Assembly (NCBI GenBank): GCA_025464735.1
Contig: JAODMX010000295.1
Coordinates: forward strand, 1-5,726
DNA from: Frondihabitans sp.
GTDB lineage: Bacteria > Actinomycetota > Actinomycetes > Actinomycetales > Microbacteriaceae
DNA length: 5,726 bases
Reading direction: 5' to 3'
Shown: piece after piece, positions 1 to 5,597 of the stretch
Numbering within the stretch: position 1 is the stretch's first letter
How the letters are laid out: each line of letters opens with the position of its first letter
Program-made: the position numbers and the translations under genes
Notes under the pieces: model-generated
Told to the model about the DNA's origin: nothing
Databases searched by the model: none
What the model saw: only the letters and a program-made list of their open reading frames with translations

Positions 1-281
1 ACCGTCTCCGTCATGTCCACCTCTGCGACGGATCCCGCGCGGCCGTCGACACCGAGAGCGCCGGCGGCATCTTCGACGAGCATCTTGTTCCCGGGCACGG
101 TGTCGAGCCGGTGCGAGCGGTACTGCGCGAGTTGGCTCTCCGCGACTGGTCTGGATCCATCATCGCCGAGGTCAACACCCGCAAGGCCGGCACGCACGAG
201 GCTCGGATTGCGATGCTCACGGAAACCCTCGACTACGCCCGCAAGGCGCTCGTCGTTCCGCGACTGCGGCACTCCGCCTGA
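1..281 (+). CDS. Sugar phosphate isomerase/epimerase-family protein (TIM barrel), C-terminal part
   Basis: The gene is cut by the left edge. The reading frame is open from base 3 to a TGA at 279-281 and gives 92 residues. The fragment resembles the end of xylose-isomerase-like TIM-barrel proteins (the AP endonuclease 2 / sugar phosphate isomerase-epimerase superfamily). It has an HLCDG strand end at residues 6-10, a DEHLVPGHG stretch at 25-33 followed by a helix, then a hydrophobic strand ending in IIAEVNTR at 53-60, and a final amphipathic helix. In this family the His and Glu at the ends of late barrel strands usually help bind a divalent metal; H6 and E56 are the visible candidates. The substrate cannot be told from this end. 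It converges on the transporter gene with 18 bases between the stop codons and no obvious terminator. The family call is from remembered resemblance. Confidence 0.8.
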   Translation, partial: RLRHVHLCDGSRAAVDTESAGGIFDEHLVPGHGVEPVRAVLRELALRDWSGSIIAEVNTRKAGTHEARIAMLTETLDYARKALVVPRLRHSA

Positions 282-299
282 GGCGACGCTACCGCGCCG

Positions 300-1451
300 T
301 CACATCACGCTGAGCAGGAGCGTGCTGACCGGCAGTGCGACGACAACGATGCCGAGTCCCGCCAACGCGAACTTCCCCCACGGCACCTCGACGCCGAGCC
401 CTTCGAGCCGGCCGTGCCAGAGCAGAGTCGCGAGCGATGCCCACGGGGTGACGACGCAGCCGATGTTCACCCCGATGAGGATGGCCACGAGGCGTACCGC
501 CGAGCCGCCGACGGGCTCGAGGGCGAGATAGGCCGGAAGGTTGTTCGCGACGTTGGCGGAGAGCGCCGCTCCGCCCGCGAGCCGCAACAGGTCGGGGAAG
601 GTGTGCCCCGTTCCGACGACATCACCGAGCAGTCGCGCAAGGCCCAGGGCCTGCGCGCCCGCGACGACGAGAAACAGGCCCGAGGCGAACAGCAGCGTGC
701 CCCAGGGCACCAGAGTCAACCGCAGGGCCGCCGGTCGACGAATCGCGAACGCGACGACGAGCAGGAGTGCGGCCCCCGCGGCCGGGATCCAGACCGCGAT
801 ACCGGAGACGAGAGCGGGCACCAGCAGCACCACGGCGATCGCGGCGACGTGGAACTGGGGTCGATCGTCCGCCGCGTCGACCGACGCCACCGGGAACCGC
901 TGCGCGAGTTCCCGGCGGTAGCGGATCCCGATTCCGACAACCGGCACGAGAGCTCCGACGACCGCAGCGGGCAGGACGAGAGCCGCGAACGCCAGCGGCG
1001 CCGGGTTGCCGAGAGCGTGGACGGCGAGGAGGTTCGTGAGGTTCGACACCGGCAGAAGCATCGACCCGCAGTTCGCCAGCCACACGGCCGTGAACGCGAA
1101 GGGCAACGGCGACGCCCCGACTCGCCGCGCAACGAGCACGACGACCGGGGTGAGCAGTACGGCGGTCGTGTCGAGCGACAGAAAAATGGTGCAGAGCAGG
1201 CACAGCACGACGACAAAGATCCAGAGCACCCAGACCCGGCCGAGAGCGAACCGGGCCGCGGCTCCGGCCAGCCAGGCGAAGAGTCCCGCCTCCGCGGCGA
1301 GGTCGGCCACGATCGTGAGTCCGACGACGAAGCCGAGCACGGGGGCGACGCGATCGAGCAGCGCGAGCAGGGCGTCCGGGGTCAGAATGCCTGCGAACGC
1401 AGCGACGATGCCGACGACGACGAAGGCGGCGCCGATCAGAGCCGTCTTCAC
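300..1451 (-). CDS. ArsB/SLC13-type inner membrane transporter
   Basis: This is a polytopic membrane protein of the ion transporter superfamily that includes ArsB (arsenite export), NhaD and SLC13 permeases. Almost all of it is hydrophobic, with roughly ten to twelve membrane segments. Numbering from the GTG start used here (383 residues), an N-terminal half motif LSLDTTAVLLTP (91-102) is followed by NCGSMLLPVSNLTNLL (127-142). The C-terminal half has ANVANNLPAYLAL (300-312) and IGVNIGCVVTPWASLATLLW (326-345). The last is very close to the ArsB signature region around TPIGSLATLLW. The family is usually about 400-430 residues, so this is slightly short but looks complete. The GTG at 1451 is preferred because the preceding leader ORF stops at an overlapping GTGA. 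A TTG at 1475 in the same frame would add eight residues (MPLAPDPL) and is the main alternative. No arsR or arsC homologue lies beside it, so arsenite as substrate is only a possibility. Confidence 0.85.
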   Translation of the reverse strand: MKTALIGAAFVVVGIVAAFAGILTPDALLALLDRVAPVLGFVVGLTIVADLAAEAGLFAWLAGAAARFALGRVWVLWIFVVVLCLLCTIFLSLDTTAVLLTPVVVLVARRVGASPLPFAFTAVWLANCGSMLLPVSNLTNLLAVHALGNPAPLAFAALVLPAAVVGALVPVVGIGIRYRRELAQRFPVASVDAADDRPQFHVAAIAVVLLVPALVSGIAVWIPAAGAALLLVVAFAIRRPAALRLTLVPWGTLLFASGLFLVVAGAQALGLARLLGDVVGTGHTFPDLLRLAGGAALSANVANNLPAYLALEPVGGSAVRLVAILIGVNIGCVVTPWASLATLLWHGRLEGLGVEVPWGKFALAGLGIVVVALPVSTLLLSVM

Positions 1452-1483
1452 AAGAGGATCCGGTGCGAGAGGCAATGCTGCAT
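1448..1483 (-). CDS. Possible 11-codon leader ORF upstream of the transporter
   Basis: An ATG at 1483-1481 opens a frame encoding MQHCLSHRILL and stops at TGA 1450-1448. The stop overlaps the GTG at 1451-1449 of the transporter frame as GTGA, the usual arrangement of translationally coupled genes. A TATCTT box lies exactly six bases upstream of the ATG, so the transcript may begin at or near this ATG and be translated without a leader. I infer that ribosomes translating the leader could deliver initiation at the transporter. The peptide has one Cys and two His residues, which is too few to claim an attenuator for a particular amino acid. The ORF could be chance, and the transporter could instead start at TTG 1475, inside it. 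Confidence 0.4.
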   Translation of the reverse strand: MQHCLSHRILL

Positions 1484-1489
1484 CCGGTA

Positions 1490-1495
1490 AAGATA
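1490..1495 (-). promoter_or_regulatory. Candidate -10 box for the leader ORF and transporter
   Basis: On the minus strand this reads TATCTT, fitting the TAnnnT -10 pattern of actinobacterial housekeeping promoters. Six bases separate it from the leader ATG, the same distance as at two other genes in the window. No good -35 hexamer is visible 16-18 bases upstream. Confidence 0.45.
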
Positions 1496-1508
1496 TCCGC
1501 TCACCGGG

Positions 1509-1514
1509 TACGTT
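1509..1514 (+). promoter_or_regulatory. Candidate -10 box for the 59-residue membrane protein gene
   Basis: TACGTT fits TAnnnT and lies 26 bases upstream of the GTG start. This would give a short leader that still contains the AAGGAG ribosome binding site. No recognisable -35 is seen. The short divergent region also holds an inverted repeat, CCGGT at 1484-1488 and ACCGG at 1503-1507, spanning the opposite promoter box. Confidence 0.3.
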
Positions 1515-1529
1515 GAAGACAACGACGTC

Positions 1530-1535
1530 AAGGAG
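1530..1535 (+). promoter_or_regulatory. Strong ribosome binding site
   Basis: AAGGAG sits five bases before the GTG at 1541. It is the only strong Shine-Dalgarno sequence seen ahead of a gene in this window, and it fixes the start of the small membrane protein gene. Confidence 0.85.
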
Positions 1536-1540
1536 TATTC

Positions 1541-1720
1541 GTGCGCAAGTTCATTTTCAACGGTGCCATCATCAGCGCCATTTTCTCCGGGATCAGCGCG
1601 CTGCGGGCCACGAGGAGCGGCCCTCGCGACTGGCGCCTGGCGCTGCTCTGGGTCAGCTGGGCGGCGTCGCTCGCGATCGCCCTGGGCAACGTCGTCGACA
1701 ACGCGCGCCACGAGGACTGA
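1541..1720 (+). CDS. Small two-helix membrane protein of unknown function
   Basis: A GTG start with AAGGAG five bases upstream opens a 59-codon frame ending in TGA at 1718-1720. The protein starts MRKFIFNGAI. It has one hydrophobic segment at about residues 4-21 and a second, Trp-containing one at about 33-49. They are joined by a basic turn (residues 22-32, containing RATRSGPRDWR) and followed by a short acidic, polar tail, VVDNARHED. By the positive-inside rule the basic turn should face the cytoplasm, making a small membrane hairpin. Codon third positions are nearly all G or C, as in the neighbours. I do not recognise a named family, though it looks like the conserved small membrane proteins often annotated as hypothetical in Microbacteriaceae. 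It is transcribed divergently from the transporter over a very short shared promoter region, so co-regulation is possible but unproven. Confidence 0.75.
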   Translation: MRKFIFNGAIISAIFSGISALRATRSGPRDWRLALLWVSWAASLAIALGNVVDNARHED

Positions 1721-1752
1721 CGGCGGCAGGTCGCATCGCCCACGTCACGGTT

Positions 1753-1774
1753 GCTTCGCGGAAATGCGCGAAGC
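1753..1774. terminator. Perfect hairpin between convergent small genes, possible bidirectional terminator
   Basis: GCTTCGCG (1753-1760) and CGCGAAGC (1767-1774) form an uninterrupted 8-bp stem around a six-base loop. It lies between the ends of two convergent genes, 32 bases after one stop and 33 bases after the other. No T-run follows on either strand, so it is not a textbook intrinsic terminator. GC-rich actinobacteria often have such T-poor hairpins at gene ends. Confidence 0.45.
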
Positions 1775-1807
1775 GATCGCGACATTGGCGACGTCAATGG
1801 CGCGTCG

Positions 1808-2044
1808 TCAGATGCTGCGCTTGCGCTGCCGCAGTGCCTCGAGCGCGAGGCCGTGACTGGCGTAGCAGCCGATCTCGTGGGCCGACGCGAGGTGTGTTCC
1901 GCGAAGGGCGGCGTAGCCGTTCCACTGGGTGCGGACGAAGCCAAGCACAGCGTCGGGGGTCGAGACCTGCGTGAGGTTGTCCGTCAGCGCGCGGGTGCTG
2001 ATCTCCGCTGTTCGGCGGAAGGGTTCGATACGTGCGAGTGTCAC
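1808..2044 (-). CDS. Hypothetical protein of about 78 residues
   Basis: I do not recognise the family. The frame is open from an ATG at 2098 to TGA at 1808-1810. A GTG at 2044 is favoured as start because a TACCGT box lies seven bases upstream and the codons look properly coding only from about there. By hand count about 82% of codons from 2044 end in G or C against about 67% G/C at first positions, the pattern expected for a real gene on this strand. The predicted protein is soluble and probably mostly helical: RIEPFRRTAEISTRAL near the start, a QWNGYAAL segment in the middle, a CYASHGLALEALRQ helix and a basic RKRSI end. There is no signal peptide or membrane segment from the GTG start. No ribosome binding site is evident. 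It may be a free-standing small protein or the remnant of a longer one. Confidence 0.6.
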   Translation of the reverse strand: MTLARIEPFRRTAEISTRALTDNLTQVSTPDAVLGFVRTQWNGYAALRGTHLASAHEIGCYASHGLALEALRQRKRSI

Positions 2045-2051
2045 GAGAACC

Positions 2052-2057
2052 ACGGTA
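2052..2057 (-). promoter_or_regulatory. Candidate -10 box for the 78-residue hypothetical gene
   Basis: On the minus strand this reads TACCGT (TAnnnT), seven bases before the GTG at 2044, consistent with a leaderless or nearly leaderless transcript. An overlapping TAATAC three bases upstream is an alternative reading. No clear -35. Confidence 0.35.
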
Positions 2058-2142
2058 TTAGACCCGACCTCGGTGCAGCCCAGAATTACGCTGAACATCT
2101 CCCCAACAGAAATGCCGACTAACGAACCTCACAGCAGGCTGA

Positions 2143-2148
2143 TAGCGT
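2143..2148 (+). promoter_or_regulatory. Candidate leaderless -10 box for the amino acid permease
   Basis: TAGCGT fits the TAnnnT pattern and stands six bases before the ATG at 2155, where transcription should begin at or close to the start codon. No ribosome binding site is present between them. A small palindrome, CAGC-AG-GCTG at 2132-2141, ends just upstream of the box and is a possible but unsupported operator. Confidence 0.5.
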
Positions 2149-2154
2149 GCCGGG

Positions 2155-3717
2155 ATGACCACCCCCACAAAGGGGGGCCAGAGCGCCCCCGACGACGGCC
2201 GCGGCGGAGTCGCTGAACGCGACCTTTCGGCGAACGATTTCAGTCACGAGCAGGAGGGCTTCCAGCACGGATTGAAGCCGCGGCAGCTCCAGATGATCGC
2301 CATCGGCGGCGCGATCGGAACAGGGTTGTTCCTCGGAGCCGGCGGCCGACTGCACAGTGCCGGCCCGTCCCTCGCGATCGTGTTCGCTGTGTGCGGCGTC
2401 TTCGCATTCTTGATCCTCCGTGCTCTCGGCGAGCTCGTCCTGCACCGGCCGTCTTCGGGATCCTTCGTCTCGTACGCCCGCGAGTTCTTCGGCGAGAAGT
2501 TCGCCTATGCGGCGGGATGGATGTACTTCCTCAACTGGGCAATGACGGCGATCGTCGATACGACAGCGGTTGCGCTGTACCTCCAGTACTGGAAGGCGTT
2601 CACCTCCGCGCCGCAGTGGCTGCTCGCGCTGCTCGCCCTCGCCGTCGTGCTCAGCGTCAATCTCCTGGCGGTGAAGGTCTTCGGCGAACTGGAGTTCTGG
2701 TTCGCTCTCGTCAAGGTCACCGCGCTCGTGGTCTTCCTCATCATCGGAGTCGTCTGGCTGGCATTCGCCTTCCCCGTGACTCATGACGGGCACTCGATCC
2801 AGACCGGCTGGAGCGTCATCGCAACGACAGGGATCCTGCCCAACGGCGTTCTGCCAGCGGTGATCGTCGTGCAGGGTGTCGTCTTCGCGTACGCCGCCAT
2901 CGAACTGGTGGGGACCGCCTCGGGTGAGACGCCGCACCCGGAGAAGATCGTGCCTCGCGCGATCAACACCGTCATCCTCCGCATCGCCGTGTTCTACGTC
3001 GGTTCGCTCGTGCTGCTGTCGCTGCTACTGCCCTACACGGCCTACAAGGCAGGGGAGAGCCCGTTCGTGACCTTCTTCTCCAGCCTCGGCAACGCGCAGG
3101 TCGGCGCCGTGGTCGGCTCGATCATGAACTTCGTCGTGCTCACCGCGGCGCTCTCGAGCCTCAACGCGGGGCTCTTCTCGACCGGACGGGTGCTCCACTC
3201 GATGGGGATGAACGGTTCCGCACCGAAGTTCACGACGGTGATGTCGAAGGGCGGCGTGCCGTACGGCGGGATCCTGCTCACCTCGGCGATCACGCTGCTC
3301 GGCGTGGTGTTGAACGCGATCGTCGGAGCGTCGACCGCGTTCGAGATCGTGCTGAACATCGCCTCGCTCGGGATCCTGACGGCCTGGGGAACGATCATTC
3401 TGTGCCAGATGCGACTGCGTCAATGGGCAAAGCAGGGCAAGGCGAAAGAGCCCACGTTCCGCCTGCCCGGCGCTCCCGTCACGAGTTGGCTGACCCTGGC
3501 GTTCCTCGTGGTGGTCATCGTCCTGATGGCGATCGACTGGCCGATCGGCAGCATCACGGTGGCGTCTCTGCTGGTGATCATCCCGCTGCTGATCATGGGC
3601 TGGTTCTTGCAGCGCGACAGAATCCTCCAGATCGCGAAGATCCGCGAGGGAGTCACCGGGCCGTTCCCAGTTACGGGCCGTGACGCGTCGGCGCAGGTCG
3701 AGCGAGACGACGAATAG
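2155..3717 (+). CDS. ansP: Amino acid permease, L-asparagine permease type (AnsP)
   Basis: A 520-residue cytoplasmic-membrane secondary transporter of the AAT family in the amino acid-polyamine-organocation superfamily, expected to import an amino acid, most likely L-asparagine, with protons. After a polar N-terminus of about 44 residues come some twelve hydrophobic segments. The first contains [18 protein letters not shown] (46-63), the substrate-binding unwound helix of this family. [20 protein letters not shown] (92-111), [15 protein letters not shown] (121-135), [11 protein letters not shown] (248-258) and [11 protein letters not shown] (302-312) match, from memory, the E. coli asparagine permease much better than other AAT members. 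The C-terminal tail is polar and acidic. The length is normal for AnsP. The ATG has no ribosome binding site but does have a -10-like box six bases upstream. It ends six bases from the convergent penicillin-binding protein gene. No asparaginase gene is visible nearby. The substrate is inferred from similarity. Confidence 0.9.
   Translation: MTTPTKGGQSAPDDGRGGVAERDLSANDFSHEQEGFQHGLKPRQLQMIAIGGAIGTGLFLGAGGRLHSAGPSLAIVFAVCGVFAFLILRALGELVLHRPSSGSFVSYAREFFGEKFAYAAGWMYFLNWAMTAIVDTTAVALYLQYWKAFTSAPQWLLALLALAVVLSVNLLAVKVFGELEFWFALVKVTALVVFLIIGVVWLAFAFPVTHDGHSIQTGWSVIATTGILPNGVLPAVIVVQGVVFAYAAIELVGTASGETPHPEKIVPRAINTVILRIAVFYVGSLVLLSLLLPYTAYKAGESPFVTFFSSLGNAQVGAVVGSIMNFVVLTAALSSLNAGLFSTGRVLHSMGMNGSAPKFTTVMSKGGVPYGGILLTSAITLLGVVLNAIVGASTAFEIVLNIASLGILTAWGTIILCQMRLRQWAKQGKAKEPTFRLPGAPVTSWLTLAFLVVVIVLMAIDWPIGSITVASLLVIIPLLIMGWFLQRDRILQIAKIREGVTGPFPVTGRDASAQVERDDE
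2162..2190 (+). promoter_or_regulatory. Two mutually exclusive GC hairpins at the start of the permease mRNA
   Basis: Starting seven bases into the reading frame, CCCCC (2162-2166) can pair with the G-run at 2172-2177 around a five-base loop. The same G-run, GGGGGC (2173-2178), can instead pair with GCCCCC (2185-2190) around a six-base loop. Only one can form at a time. On a leaderless message the first would lie directly at the initiation site. A regulatory role is inferred; G- and C-runs also arise by chance in GC-rich DNA. Confidence 0.3.
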
Positions 3718-3723
3718 AGACGG

Positions 3724-5484
3724 TTACCAGGTTGTGGGAAGGTTCGCCGCCTGGTCGTTCGGGGTGACCCGGTAGTCCTGAAGGACGTCGGTCATGATGG
3801 CGCGGAAGGCCGGGCCGACCCCGGCCGAGGTCTTGTTCGTCGTCGGCTTGTTGAACGTGACGAGCACCACGTACTGCGGGTTCGCGGCGGGAGCGATCGC
3901 TGCCACCGAGGTGATGAAGTCGTCGCCGTAGCCGCCGCCGGGTGCGTCGGCAATCTGCGCGGTGCCGGTCTTGGCTGCGATCGTGTACCCCGGGATGGGG
4001 GTCATCGTGCTGAGGGTGCCCTTGGGGATCGTCTGCTCGAGCATGTCGACGACCTGGTTCGCGGTCGACGCCGACACCACTCGTGTGGGTGCCGCCGCCG
4101 TGGGCGTGGTGACCTTCCCAGTGCTAGAGGTGCAGCTCTCGACCAGTTTCGCCGGGACCCTCACGCCCCCGTTCGCGATCGCCTCGTAGGCGTCGGCCAT
4201 CTGGATCGAGGTCGCCGAGACGCCCTGCCCGAACATCTCGTTGTAGTTGGTCTGCTGGTCCCACTGCGAGACGGGCCGGAGCGGAGCCGTCGGCTCGCCG
4301 GGGAAGTCGACCCCGGACCGGGATCCGAGGCCGAATTTCACGAGGTAGTCGTAGCGTTCCTGGGCACTCAGCCGGGTGCCGAGCATCGAGATTCCGACGT
4401 TCGACGAGTTGGCGAGGATCCCGGTGAGCGTGTAGGGCTCCACCGGGTGGCTCTCGGCATCGTCGATGACGCCACCCCAGGGGAAGCTTCGGCTGTCGGG
4501 CACCGACACTTCGGTGGCCGGGGTCACCTTGCCCTGGTCGATCAGCGAGGCCGCAGTCAGCGACTTCATGATCGAGCCCGGCTCGAAGAGGTTGGTGAAC
4601 GCCTGGGAGTACAGGTCGGCGGAGGGGGTCGCGTTGATGTTGTTTGGGTCGACGCTCGGGTAGTCGGCCACCGCGAGGAGCGACGCGTCGGACACCTTCA
4701 TGACAACCGCCGTGGCGGAGGTGGCGCCGAGCGCCTTCGTCTGCTGGGCAAGGATCTGCTGCACCTGGTACTGCAGGTCGGCGTTCAGGGTGGTCTTGAC
4801 CGTGCCGCCCTGGGTCGCCTTCTGCGTCACGACCGTGCTGCCCGGCAGCACGACTCCGTCGGCGCCCCGCTCGTAGGTCTCGGATCCGTCGGACCCCGCG
4901 AGGCAGGCGTTCTGCTGGAGTTCCAAGCCGGCTTGGGCCCCGGAGTCACCCGTGAAGCCGAGCAGGTTGCCCGCGACGGCGCCGTCCGGGTAGCTCCGAG
5001 CGGACTCGCGCTGCAGGTAGACGTAAGGAATCTGCAGCGCGACGATCGCCTGGTACTCACCCACGTCGACGCTCTTGACCAGGTAGGCGAACTGGGATTT
5101 CTTGTTCGCAGTGATCGCGGACATCAGCGCCGTCACGCTCGTACCGGTGATCGACGAGATTTCCTGCATGGCGCCCCGGACGGTGACCTTCACGGTCGTG
5201 TGGTGCGAGGTCCTCGTGAACGTATTGGCGACGTCCGGGGCGGCCGTCACGTTGTAACGGAGGACCGTCGAGGCCAGGACGGTGCCGTCGGACGCGGTGA
5301 TGTCTCCGCGATCGGCGTAGATGGGCTCCGTGACCGACAGCTCGCTCTTCGACTGGGCATCGAGGCTCGACGCCTTCACCACCTGGACGTCGACCAGACG
5401 CAGGGCGAACACGGCGACGATCACCAGGACGACGGTCATGGCGATGGTCGTCCGTCGTCGTTGGCTTCGCGAGGCGCTGGTCAC
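3724..5484 (-). CDS. Class B penicillin-binding protein, FtsI/PBP2-type D,D-transpeptidase
   Basis: A 586-residue single-pass membrane enzyme that cross-links peptidoglycan stem peptides outside the membrane. A short basic cytoplasmic tail (SQRRRTT) is followed by a membrane anchor at about residues 14-33. A dimerisation/pedestal domain begins around YADRGDITASDGTVLAST (56-73). The transpeptidase domain has all three active-site motifs: SIMK at 304-307 with S304 as the acylated serine, SSN at 360-362, and KTGT at 505-508. There is no glycosyltransferase or PASTA domain. Two cysteines, C194 and C451, both lie outside the membrane and could pair. The start is GTG at 5484; an in-frame ATG at residue 16 would remove the cytoplasmic tail. 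A TAGTTT box is six bases upstream and the nearest purine-rich stretch is too far away, suggesting a leaderless message. Its neighbours are a permease and a peroxidase rather than mraW, ftsL or mur genes, so it may be a second FtsI-like protein; this window cannot show whether another exists. Confidence 0.93.
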   Translation of the reverse strand: MTSASRSQRRRTTIAMTVVLVIVAVFALRLVDVQVVKASSLDAQSKSELSVTEPIYADRGDITASDGTVLASTVLRYNVTAAPDVANTFTRTSHHTTVKVTVRGAMQEISSITGTSVTALMSAITANKKSQFAYLVKSVDVGEYQAIVALQIPYVYLQRESARSYPDGAVAGNLLGFTGDSGAQAGLELQQNACLAGSDGSETYERGADGVVLPGSTVVTQKATQGGTVKTTLNADLQYQVQQILAQQTKALGATSATAVVMKVSDASLLAVADYPSVDPNNINATPSADLYSQAFTNLFEPGSIMKSLTAASLIDQGKVTPATEVSVPDSRSFPWGGVIDDAESHPVEPYTLTGILANSSNVGISMLGTRLSAQERYDYLVKFGLGSRSGVDFPGEPTAPLRPVSQWDQQTNYNEMFGQGVSATSIQMADAYEAIANGGVRVPAKLVESCTSSTGKVTTPTAAAPTRVVSASTANQVVDMLEQTIPKGTLSTMTPIPGYTIAAKTGTAQIADAPGGGYGDDFITSVAAIAPAANPQYVVLVTFNKPTTNKTSAGVGPAFRAIMTDVLQDYRVTPNDQAANLPTTW

Positions 5485-5490
5485 GACAAA

Positions 5491-5496
5491 AAACTA
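5491..5496 (-). promoter_or_regulatory. Candidate leaderless -10 box for the penicillin-binding protein
   Basis: On the minus strand this is TAGTTT, six bases ahead of the GTG start at 5484. It lies in an unusually T-rich stretch (six T in a row overlapping its end) within GC-rich DNA. No clear -35 is visible. Confidence 0.45.
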
Positions 5497-5513
5497 ACCT
5501 CGCCAGCGTCGAG

Positions 5514-5534
5514 CGCCGGGAGGCGAGCCCGGCG
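5514..5534. terminator. GC-rich hairpin between the peroxidase and penicillin-binding protein genes
   Basis: CGCCGGG (5514-5520) and CCCGGCG (5528-5534) form a perfect 7-bp stem around a seven-base loop, 63 bases beyond the peroxidase stop codon in its direction of transcription. It may end the peroxidase transcript before the next promoter. The nearest T-run is over 20 bases further on, too far for a classical intrinsic terminator, so the role is uncertain. Confidence 0.35.
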
Positions 5535-5597
5535 GGAAGCAAATACGCAGCTTGTTCGAGGCGTCCTGATAACGGCTCAGTCGCCGCGGTCAGGCGT

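Noticed and set aside
414..1490. A 358-codon open frame on the plus strand opposite the transporter
   Set aside because: Its product is almost entirely Arg, Glu, Asp, Gly and Gln with no domain-like pattern, which is typical of the antisense of a GC-rich membrane protein gene. The opposite strand gives a coherent transporter.
1784..1797. ATTG and CAAT short inverted repeat beside the 1753-1774 hairpin
   Set aside because: A four-base match is expected by chance and adds nothing to the stronger neighbouring stem.
1006..1974. A 322-codon plus-strand frame crossing from the transporter through the small membrane protein region
   Set aside because: It overlaps three better-supported genes in other frames, and its product is rich in Arg, Ser, Thr and Ala without recognisable structure.
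1751..2122. A 123-codon plus-strand frame opposite the small hypothetical gene
   Set aside because: It uses the same triplets as the minus-strand gene, but its third positions correspond to the other strand's first positions, which are less G/C-rich (about 67% against 82%). The minus-strand frame is therefore the more likely coding one.
2119..2937. A 272-codon minus-strand frame opposite the permease
   Set aside because: The product is highly charged and of low complexity, and it lies entirely opposite a clear AnsP-type permease.
5566..5595. CCTGA and TCAGG inverted repeat just after the peroxidase stop, as a terminator
   Set aside because: The stem is only five base pairs with a loop of about twenty bases and no T-run; it is too weak to call.
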